Origin: Microlunatus panaciterrae
Lineage (GTDB): Bacteria > Actinomycetota > Actinomycetes > Propionibacteriales > Propionibacteriaceae
Direction: 5' to 3'
DNA length: 64,000 bases
Assembly: GCF_016907535.1 (NCBI RefSeq)
Contig: NZ_JAFBCF010000001.1
Coordinates: 2,976,001-3,040,000 of the forward strand
Shown: one piece after another, positions 56,974 to 64,000 of the stretch
Layout: each line of letters starts with the position of its first letter
How positions within the stretch are numbered: the first letter of the stretch is position 1
Notes under the pieces: model-generated
The model's input: the letters and a program-made list of their open reading frames with translations, nothing else
Database searches by the model: none
Told to the model about the DNA's origin: nothing
Translations under genes and position numbers: made by a program

Positions 56974-57346
56974 GCCACAACCTCCCGGTCCTGCCGGGCA
57001 GGTAGGCATTCGCGCCCTGTGACTTGTGGAGCGATCGAGCCGTCTCCCTCGACCTGCAAGAGGCGTGTGGCCTCAGCGGGGGTCGGAGCTGCGGCCACAG
57101 ACAGAGGGCTTCAGCGGCGGTCTCGATGGGGCGTCGGCCTAAGTGGCTCAGGTCGGTGAGTACGGGCGGTGGGCGTGTGTCGGGATCGTGCACCTGGCAG
57201 GTGACAAGCTCGGCGTTCGTCCTCGACGAGGAGCGCCTGTCGAGGACGACCGTCAGCCGGAGCGCTCATTACACCAACCGGACGTCGGTGGCGACTTGTG
57301 ACTCACGAACGAGTCGCTGTTCACCTGCAACGGCGGCCCTGGCGCT
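56974..57346. other. Gap between defence operon and relaxase; inverted repeats, possible oriT
   Basis: No convincing gene is seen in these 373 bases. It contains palindrome CACCTGGCAGGTG (57191-57203) and a perfect 10-bp inverted repeat CGTCCTCGAC/GTCGAGGACG (57218-57248) with an 11-nt spacer. Either may be part of an origin of transfer for the relaxase or a terminator for the upstream operon. Confidence 0.45.
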
Positions 57347-59077
57347 TCACGTCTCCCCGGCCGGTACGCCGAGTCGGTCGAGCACCGCTGTGGCTTCCGC
57401 CTGTATCGCACCGATGTCGCGGTTCAGGTCGCTACGGAGAACCTGGTTGTCGCGCACCGACAAGTTCACGGTGTCGATCTCCCGCACGGCTGCGTCGAAC
57501 TCGGCATCGAGTTCCGCCCGCACCTGAGCAAGCGCAGACTGTGAGATCTCGTCGCATTGTGCCAAAACTCTGCCGACCAGGGCACTCCGGCGGCGAAGCT
57601 TCTCTTTCGTGACTCGCAACTCCTGGCGCTCGTCACTGACCACTGCATACGCTTCCAGCGCGACCGGCAGGACAAAGGCTCCAGCTTTGGCGAACCTTCC
57701 AATGTTGTTTGCCCAGCGGACGGCCTGCCAGGGTTCGAACTTCCACCCCGCGAGCTTGCCCACCTTGTACACGATCTGATGACCGCTGCTGCCGGCTGCT
57801 TGCTTGATGCCATCGCCAGCGCCCCAGCTCTTCTGGAAGCTCTTCAAGTGTTCTGCCGCTTTCGGCCCCCAGGCAGTTACTCGTCGCTGCCTGCGGCCTG
57901 TGTCTCGCACCAACCGTGTGTCTGCTGGGATTTCCTGCGCCTCAACGACGCCCTGAACGTCCAGCTCTCGCAACTGGTGAGCGTATGGCGAGGCTTCAAT
58001 CTCGCGCACCTCGGAGGTGAAGTCCGCGAGTTGCGAGCTCACGACGGCATGCACTCCATCGGTGAATCGCTGGTTGGCCGCGGATAGCTGAGCGTTCAGC
58101 GTGTCAGAGGCGGCTTCAAGCTTGGACCAGTCAGGGTTCTCAGACTCCTCGATGGACTCGGCGGTGTCCGCCAGTGTCTCGACAGCTCGGATGCATGCTG
58201 AACGAAACTCTGATGCCTCTCGGTCGAGAGCCGAGTCGAGAAGCCCACGGCGATTCGTCAGTGCCCTACGCTGCCGTGCCAGCACGGTGAGGACCGCCTC
58301 CTCATCTGGGTCATCGGTTAGCGCGGCCAACGCTTCGCCAGCGGCCAACGCGATCTGCTGAAGAGGAACGCGGAAACGGGCCAGTTCCCCACGCTCTCGG
58401 GCGATTTGGTTGATCGTGTCTGTCACTTCCGCCATGCCGGATGCCTCGATACGGCGGGTAGCGCGAAGCGGATCGTTCTCGTGGAGGCCATCAAGGTAAG
58501 TCTTGGCATCGCACTCGGCCCAAGGCACCTGATCCGCAAATGTGCCGAGTGCTGCTCGGACCGCAGCTTCGCGTACACCGTCAGCGGCGTGAAGCGTGCG
58601 GCTCTTGGTGATGACTACCAGGAGCTGCGGCGCCTTCCGCAGGTCTTCGGTGATGTGACGCAGGTGCTCGACCGATCTGTCATCGAAGAGATCGACGGTG
58701 ACAGCGAACAGGACCAGGTCGGCGGTACGGAGCGCCTCTTCGGCCAGGCGGTCGTGTTCTGACAAGCCCGCTTGCACACCAGGTGTGTCAACGAGGTCGA
58801 CCAGTCCGTCCCAGTCGAACACCTGGACCTGGTCGGTCGCGACTCCGGAGTCGATGACAACCTCGGCCGCTTCGTCGGTAAGCGCCTTGATGAGAGTCGA
58901 TTTCCCGCTGCTGTATTGCCCGGTGAGAACCATCCGCGGACGTTCGTGTTCGTCAACGACGAGGAGGCCAAGGAGCTTCGACCGCTCGTCTGAGGGAAGC
59001 TGGCCGAGCAGCTCCGTCAGGCGTTGGGAGAGGTCGCGTACGGCTGCAGGGGCAGCGTGAAATAGCAGGTCATTCAT
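57347..59077 (-). CDS. Dynamin-like GTPase B
   Basis: A 576-residue dynamin-family GTPase. G1 is LTGQYSSGKSTLIKALTD, G3 is LVDTPGVQAGLSEHDRLAE, and a G4-like VVITKSRT follows. The middle is coiled-coil, and a hydrophobic stretch AGAFVLPVALEAYAVV is predicted to meet the membrane. It is the last gene of the four-gene operon and overlaps GTPase A by 8 bp. Bacterial dynamins in defence act at the membrane; this is inference. Confidence 0.82.
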   Translation of the reverse strand: MNDLLFHAAPAAVRDLSQRLTELLGQLPSDERSKLLGLLVVDEHERPRMVLTGQYSSGKSTLIKALTDEAAEVVIDSGVATDQVQVFDWDGLVDLVDTPGVQAGLSEHDRLAEEALRTADLVLFAVTVDLFDDRSVEHLRHITEDLRKAPQLLVVITKSRTLHAADGVREAAVRAALGTFADQVPWAECDAKTYLDGLHENDPLRATRRIEASGMAEVTDTINQIARERGELARFRVPLQQIALAAGEALAALTDDPDEEAVLTVLARQRRALTNRRGLLDSALDREASEFRSACIRAVETLADTAESIEESENPDWSKLEAASDTLNAQLSAANQRFTDGVHAVVSSQLADFTSEVREIEASPYAHQLRELDVQGVVEAQEIPADTRLVRDTGRRQRRVTAWGPKAAEHLKSFQKSWGAGDGIKQAAGSSGHQIVYKVGKLAGWKFEPWQAVRWANNIGRFAKAGAFVLPVALEAYAVVSDERQELRVTKEKLRRRSALVGRVLAQCDEISQSALAQVRAELDAEFDAAVREIDTVNLSVRDNQVLRSDLNRDIGAIQAEATAVLDRLGVPAGET

Positions 59078-61169
59078 TCCGGGGGACTCCTAGCGAGTTG
59101 GGGCGAGCGATTGTGATCTGGGTACCCAGATGGTCCGAGAGTGTTGCCGACCACGCAGCTAGGACGGGTTCGGGCACGAGGGCATCGATCGTGACGGAGG
59201 TGCGGTCAGTGTGCGCGCGCAACACCTTCGGCACTTGCTCGGTCAGGCCAAGTACATATGAAGCAGCGCGCGCGCCGGGTATCTCGGGAGACGGAGGTCG
59301 CCCGAACGTCATGACCTCGGGTGACGAGGGCGGGAAGAGCCAGGATTCCGCGAAGGATTGCTCAGTCACCTCGACCGCGATGCACACGCCGGCGAGTCTC
59401 GTGACCCGCTCGACAGACGCGGCCAGACGCGGCCGTCCGTCGACCTGGAGGAGGCAGACGGCCGTGTCGTGGTCGAGTGCTGCTGTGGCGGCGCTGATGA
59501 GCTTCTGTTGACCTGCTAGGAGCTCGGCTACATCAAGCACAGCTACCTCCGCCTCAGCCCGTTGCTCTGCGGTTGAGGACAGATCGGCGCGGATACGTCC
59601 GATGATGGTGTCGGTCTGGGTACGAGCCTGGCGCTCCATCTCCTCCAGGACGTTGCCGATTTCAACGCGCAGCAGTTCTCGGTTCTCTTCAAGGATTCTG
59701 CCCTTCCCCTTGAATAGGGACTGCACCTTCTTTCGAAGCGGGCTGACCAGGGCGGTGCCGACCCCTCCCACGATCAACCCGACACCGGCTCCGATCGGCC
59801 CTCCAAATGCGCCTCCGGCGAGGGCTCCTACTTTCGCGCCCAGCAGGGCCGCGGCGAGCGCCCCGCCAGCACCGACTACCGCACCCGCAGCGCGTCGCTT
59901 CCAGAGGCCGCGGAAGTCCCGCAGTCCTTCGATCCGGGGAGCGGCCAGAGTGGCCGTTGACCACTCCTGCTCGGCGGCGCTGTTTGCCTCGGCGATGGCC
60001 CGTAAGAGTTCGTTGAGGTGCGAGGTCAAAGCCTGATCGAGCTCAGCGATGAGCGAGTCCTGTTCTTCTTCCCACTTCCCCGCCACCTGCGGACCGAAGT
60101 CGGCGATGGTCTGGTGCCATCCGTGCCGCTGGCCAATCATGCGGACCGTATCGTCTTCCACGCGCTGCTGGCAGGCGTCCACTAGCCGTGCGGCGCGGAG
60201 TTGCTGGTCCTTTCGGAGTCCTCGCGCAACACGCACGAGGTCCCGAATCTGCTGCTCGCTGTCGGCTAGGACTTCGCTCAGCATCTGAGCTTGAACGCGC
60301 ACCTCGTCAGTGGCCCGAAGCACCCGGCGAGCGATTCGGTGGACCCGCGACTCCTGCTCAAGTGTGTCTAGAAGATGCTGGACCCTACTCGCGCTCTTGA
60401 GGCCAGAGCCGAACTCTTCATCGGTTCGAGCTTGCCGCGCCGCTTCGGCATGCAGCATCACCTCGGCCAAAGGTTGGACTCCTGCGGCCGAGAGGTGAGC
60501 GCGGATCGTCTCGAAGTGTCCTTGGTGCTGGTCGAACACGGACGCGGGATCATCCAGGAAGTCCTCACGATCGAGTTCATCGAAGAGGCGTGCGCGGCAG
60601 TTCAAGGCGACCACGACGGGCTTGCCTCGGAACGCCACGGCACGGAGCGCCTGAGCCGTCTCTTCCTGGAAGGAGTCGTTGCTGGCGACCCACAACACCA
60701 GGTCGGCACCTGGAACTTCTGCCATCGCAAGGGCGACGTCCTCAGCTCCATCCTTGGCTCCAACACCGGGCGTGTCCACGATCTCGACTTCCTGAAGATC
60801 GAGGGCGGGAGCTGCGAACACATCGCGGGAGGTGCGCTGAGCTCCGACACCGATTCTCTCCGCAGACCCGCCGGTGAGTGCCGCCAGAAGTGTGCTCTTG
60901 CCGGCCATCGTGCGACCCATGAGAACCACTCGCATCGGTCGACCGGCTGTAGTGGTGTCCGCGATGGCAGCGGCTTCCACGAAGTCAAGGAGGTATGCGG
61001 TGGTCTCGTGGCTTCTCAGGGCACGAACGCTCCCGCGGTGAGCTTCGCGCAGAACCGAGCGGCAACATGCAACTGCCTCGGAGTGCGCGGGCAGCGGATC
61101 ATCGCTCCTCGGTTCAGGGCCGAAGAACTGATCACGCGCCTCGGGACTCCAGTCGTGTCGCGCCTTCAT
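59070..61169 (-). CDS. Dynamin-like GTPase A
   Basis: A 699-residue GTPase. G1 is VLMGRTMAGKSTLLAALTGG, G3 VEIVDTPGVGAKDGAED, a G4-like VVVALNCRARLF, and a glycine-zipper membrane segment GAVVGAGGALAAALLGAKVG... (continuing for ~50 residues) typical of dynamins that insert into membranes. The sequence differs from GTPase B, so the pair would be a heteromeric dynamin system like LeoB/LeoC. It overlaps the helicase stop by 4 bp. Confidence 0.82.
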   Translation of the reverse strand: MKARHDWSPEARDQFFGPEPRSDDPLPAHSEAVACCRSVLREAHRGSVRALRSHETTAYLLDFVEAAAIADTTTAGRPMRVVLMGRTMAGKSTLLAALTGGSAERIGVGAQRTSRDVFAAPALDLQEVEIVDTPGVGAKDGAEDVALAMAEVPGADLVLWVASNDSFQEETAQALRAVAFRGKPVVVALNCRARLFDELDREDFLDDPASVFDQHQGHFETIRAHLSAAGVQPLAEVMLHAEAARQARTDEEFGSGLKSASRVQHLLDTLEQESRVHRIARRVLRATDEVRVQAQMLSEVLADSEQQIRDLVRVARGLRKDQQLRAARLVDACQQRVEDDTVRMIGQRHGWHQTIADFGPQVAGKWEEEQDSLIAELDQALTSHLNELLRAIAEANSAAEQEWSTATLAAPRIEGLRDFRGLWKRRAAGAVVGAGGALAAALLGAKVGALAGGAFGGPIGAGVGLIVGGVGTALVSPLRKKVQSLFKGKGRILEENRELLRVEIGNVLEEMERQARTQTDTIIGRIRADLSSTAEQRAEAEVAVLDVAELLAGQQKLISAATAALDHDTAVCLLQVDGRPRLAASVERVTRLAGVCIAVEVTEQSFAESWLFPPSSPEVMTFGRPPSPEIPGARAASYVLGLTEQVPKVLRAHTDRTSVTIDALVPEPVLAAWSATLSDHLGTQITIARPNSLGVPRNE

Positions 61170-62893
61170 GCTGCCGAGCCTTCAGTCCCAGGGGGAAGCG
61201 TTAGAGGTGGCGCGGTACTTGGGCGGACGAGTACGACCTGGTGACGTGCTCGGGTGATCCCGACGCGGAGAAGGCGGCGAGTCGCAGCGAAGGGAGGTCT
61301 TTCCCGCTTCTCATTGAAGAACGCCCCGGCGTACTGGCCCTCAACGATGACGACGCCATCGAACTCCTTGCCCTTGGACTTGTGCAAGGTCATCAGCACA
61401 ACGCCACGAGGCTCGGTCTCGGTCGCCAGCAGCTTTCCCAGATTGAGTGCGCGTTGCACGATGATTCGGGCACCTTGGTAAGTTCCGGTTTCAGCCCACT
61501 GTGCTGCTAACCGCCCGCCGATCTCGTCGGTTGCTCTGAAGAGCCTGAACCGCGCGGCCGTGAGCAGTTCAGCGAGTTTGTCGCTAGATTCCAGAACCGC
61601 GCGCGCAGTGAGCCAGTCGGCGATTGCATCGCCGCGGAATGCGAGGCCAGCCTCGCAGGCGCGCTTCACTGCCTTCGCGGCTCCTGATCGAGGTTCCTTC
61701 CCTGCCCTGACGTTCGACGCTGCCGCGCGGTAACTGGCGGCGATGTTCTGAGCAGAATTGCTTGGGTGCTCCGCGTTCTTCATATCGTAGAAGTCCGCAA
61801 TGCAGTCGAGAGTGGTAGCCGCCGCCGATGTGACGTCGTGGAGGGGCCACTCAAGGATCGAAGCCACAACTTGGGCAGCCGCGGCCGTCAACTCCGCGTC
61901 CCGCACGACGTGATGTTCCAGCGGCTTCAACAGGTGCTGGTTGTACGTGTGCTCCTTGCCAAGCATGAGCGAGATGTCGCTGACGTAGCCATTCGACCGA
62001 CCGAGAACAGCGACGCTTGGATGTTCGATTCCCGCCTTTCTGAGCTGCGACAGCATCCACGTGACGGCAGCATGTACGGAGGCTTCGTGATTCCTTGGGT
62101 ACGTGGAGAGTTGCTTCACATCGCTCGTGGTCGGCAGCGTCTCGTTCGCCATGACTGCATCCGCAAAGGACAAGATGCTCGCGTTGGGACTGCGGTGATT
62201 GGCTCCGCCGAAATCGAACTCTTTCGGGGTGAACGTTGCACGGTACTGGTCCAGCCGACGTGGATCGATGTCCGCCTGATAGTCGAAAATCCGTTGGTCG
62301 GGATCGGCGAGTGTTACCAGAGTGCTGTTGAGCGCGAGTTGCTGCACCAATGCCCACTGCGCGTCGTCGGTGTCCTGAAACTCGTCGACGATGACGATCG
62401 GGTACATCTCTGAGATCAGCTCGCGAAGGCTCGACGAGCGGGCGAGGAGGTCGGCAGCGCGATCGGCGAAGGTGGAGAAGGCGTATCTCCCATCCTCAAC
62501 AGCCAGTCGCTGCACTTCTATCGCCCAATCGCCCTCATGCTTTGCCTTGGCGAGCCGTTCGGGGCCAGGGAACAGGATGGTTGGATGCCTCCCGTTGAGA
62601 AGACGACCGTGACTCCTGAGGATGTCCATGCAGAAGGCGTGATATGTCCTCACTGCGATCTGCTTGCGCTCCTTGGCGGTGAGGATGTCCTTGCATCTCA
62701 GAAGCACCTGTCGAACGGCAGCTCGCGAGAAGCTCAGGAAGAGGACCTCTTGACCGCCCTCCAGCGCGGCGATCTGCCGCTGAGCTTTGAGGAGTGCGAG
62801 AGTAGTCTTCCCCGATCCAGGGCCGCCGGTGACGAGCACGGTCCCGTCCGCCTCAAGTGCGGACAGGCCAACGTCGGAGAGAATGATGTTCAT
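61166..62893 (-). CDS. UvrD/Rep-like superfamily 1 helicase (GajB-like)
   Basis: A 575-residue helicase. Walker A is VTGGPGSGKTTLALLKAQ, motif II VIVDEFQDTDDAQW, motif V MTLHKSKGKEFDGVVIVEG and motif VI LLRVGITRARHQVVLV. It is translationally coupled (ATGA) to the OLD-family gene and to GTPase A. With an OLD-family partner it matches the Gabija gajA-gajB arrangement. Confidence 0.9.
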   Translation of the reverse strand: MNIILSDVGLSALEADGTVLVTGGPGSGKTTLALLKAQRQIAALEGGQEVLFLSFSRAAVRQVLLRCKDILTAKERKQIAVRTYHAFCMDILRSHGRLLNGRHPTILFPGPERLAKAKHEGDWAIEVQRLAVEDGRYAFSTFADRAADLLARSSSLRELISEMYPIVIVDEFQDTDDAQWALVQQLALNSTLVTLADPDQRIFDYQADIDPRRLDQYRATFTPKEFDFGGANHRSPNASILSFADAVMANETLPTTSDVKQLSTYPRNHEASVHAAVTWMLSQLRKAGIEHPSVAVLGRSNGYVSDISLMLGKEHTYNQHLLKPLEHHVVRDAELTAAAAQVVASILEWPLHDVTSAAATTLDCIADFYDMKNAEHPSNSAQNIAASYRAAASNVRAGKEPRSGAAKAVKRACEAGLAFRGDAIADWLTARAVLESSDKLAELLTAARFRLFRATDEIGGRLAAQWAETGTYQGARIIVQRALNLGKLLATETEPRGVVLMTLHKSKGKEFDGVVIVEGQYAGAFFNEKRERPPFAATRRLLRVGITRARHQVVLVRPSTAPPLTLPPGTEGSAA

Positions 62894-64000
62894 TCGTCCC
62901 CGTCAGCAGCCTCATCGTCAACTGGTTGTCCATGCGCGTCAGTGGGAGTAGCTGCTGGTGTAAGGACTTCGTTGATCCGTTCGAGTGCAGCAACCAGGAA
63001 CTCCGGCAGGTCATCCCGGCTCTGACAGCCTTCGATGAGCAACGCGGCGTAGCCGTAGGCATCGCCCTTGCGCGCTTCCAGAGTCTTCAGCGCGATCTCG
63101 GGGAGGTCGGCGTCCGTGACCCAAGAGTCGTACTTCGCTTGATGTGCCGGGAAATCAGGCAGCTGAACGGCCTTGTCCATGAAGCGCCGCAGCACCGCGG
63201 TCGGTAGCTGGGAGACGATCAGTTCTTCGATGCCTTCGACCGGCGACTCCCAGAACTCCTCGAAGGACTTGAGTGACACGGCATTTCCCCCGGTGTACGG
63301 TGTGGTCTGCTTGTCGACCATTCCGAATGGGACCTTGCCAAGAGCTCGGAGGATCGGTGCCCATCGGGGCACATCACCGTCGCCATTCGCTGTGAAGATG
63401 GTTACGCCTGCAGGGTCTGGGTGAACGTAACCAGCGTCCGACTTCTCCAGCACTGCTGCTGCGACTGGAATAATGGATGCCTCCGTCTCGCCTTCGACGA
63501 CGAGGACGCCTCGGCTCAAGATCGCCTCAGAGAACTGGCGTCGCTGGCTGCGATAGCTCTTCAATTTGATGCCGGCGGGGTCGATGGGCGAGCCAGCCAC
63601 AACTCCCCTGGACCCGTGGCTCAGCATGACGATCTCGTCCGGTTCGAACTGCTCAATGACATACGGCGAGTGCGACGTCACGATGGCCTGCCCCATTTCC
63701 TTCTTCACGAACCGCGCAACTCGGCGTTGAGTGTGCGGAGGCAGCGCGATCTCGGGCTCTTCCATCGCGAAGATGACGGACTGTCGCTCTTTCAAGTCAG
63801 CGATCATCGTGAGCAACGCGAAGACCAGAAGGTTGACGGTGCCGGTCCCTTGCCGGGTAAAGGGGACGGCGTGATCGCTTGGCCCCGTCGCGACGAACAG
63901 CCTGACGACTTCCCGGAGGTGCTCACGCGTGAGGTCCGAGGCGAAGAAGGCCGTGGCGTCATCGTTGCCCGCCAGCCGAACAAAACCGCCTGCTCGTTCG
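62890..64000 (-). CDS. OLD-family ATPase/TOPRIM nuclease (GajA-like), 3' part
   Basis: The last ~369 residues of a gene whose 5' end lies beyond the window. The ABC-type part shows RQGTGTVNLLVFALLTM, the Walker B region VIFAMEEPEIALPPHTQRR and the H-loop TSHSPYV. The TOPRIM domain follows: VLVVEGETEASIIPVAAAV, then TANGDGDVPRW and GMVDKQT. In Gabija this protein nicks DNA and its partner UvrD-like helicase GajB follows, as here. Confidence 0.88.
   Translation of the reverse strand, partial: ERAGGFVRLAGNDDATAFFASDLTREHLREVVRLFVATGPSDHAVPFTRQGTGTVNLLVFALLTMIADLKERQSVIFAMEEPEIALPPHTQRRVARFVKKEMGQAIVTSHSPYVIEQFEPDEIVMLSHGSRGVVAGSPIDPAGIKLKSYRSQRRQFSEAILSRGVLVVEGETEASIIPVAAAVLEKSDAGYVHPDPAGVTIFTANGDGDVPRWAPILRALGKVPFGMVDKQTTPYTGGNAVSLKSFEEFWESPVEGIEELIVSQLPTAVLRRFMDKAVQLPDFPAHQAKYDSWVTDADLPEIALKTLEARKGDAYGYAALLIEGCQSRDDLPEFLVAALERINEVLTPAATPTDAHGQPVDDEAADGDE

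Noticed and set aside
56891-57193. 100-codon minus frame upstream of and overlapping the relaxase start
   Set aside because: Basic, proline-rich, no start signal and no family; overlaps the true N-terminus in another frame.
46434-64000. CRISPR array or cas genes in the defence island
   Set aside because: No regularly spaced repeats and no cas-like proteins were seen.

Overview
The window looks like chromosome of a high-GC actinobacterium. The gene content (MurT/GatD, EgtABCD ergothioneine genes, Mec-CysO-CysM cysteine synthesis, ClpS-DUF2017, a DUF222/HNH gene) fits an actinomycete, most likely Propionibacteriales/Propionibacteriaceae. That placement rests on gene order and families only. 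The order pncB, clpS, DUF2017, mec, cysO, cysM, murI, MBL phosphodiesterase, rph, rdgB closely follows Mycobacterium tuberculosis Rv1330c-Rv1341.

Layout, 0-46.4 kb (core, very GC-rich, tightly packed). 0-7.3 kb holds a MarR regulator facing an ABC exporter, DUF3039, an MFS transporter, a DEAD/DEAH helicase and a PLP decarboxylase. 7.3-15.4 kb carries a dispersed tyrosine/homogentisate catabolic set (hppD with a divergent Lrp regulator, fahA coupled to an unknown gene, hmgA). 15.4-25.9 kb holds NAD salvage (pncA-pncB), ClpS, cysteine biosynthesis, murI, a cyclic-nucleotide phosphodiesterase, rph-rdgB, thyA-folA and tRNA-Leu(UAG). 26-32 kb is mixed. 32.2-35.3 kb is a sugar ABC importer. 35.5-39.8 kb is the egtABCD operon without egtE. 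39.8-46.4 kb has oxidoreductases, tRNA-Lys(CUU) and the murT-gatD peptidoglycan amidation pair, followed by a strong double-hairpin terminator.

46.4-64 kb (accessory, visibly less GC-rich, different codon use) is a mobile/defence island. It starts with a solo recombinase-type HTH protein, followed by an unknown protein paired with an XRE-ImmA/IrrE protein. Then come a frameshifted DUF2188 gene, a helicase-nuclease gene cut by an in-frame TGA, a small membrane protein gene cut by an in-frame TAG, and a MobF (TraA-like) relaxase split into two overlapping reading frames. Last is an intact four-gene minus-strand operon: an OLD-family ATPase/TOPRIM protein (running off the window end), a UvrD-like helicase and two different dynamin-like GTPases, each overlapping the next by 4-8 bases. 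The first two resemble Gabija GajA/GajB. Their translational coupling to a pair of membrane-type GTPases (as in Eleos/LeoBC-like systems) is the strongest candidate for an undescribed composite defence system here. The mobility and single-gene modules beside it are decaying while this operon is intact.
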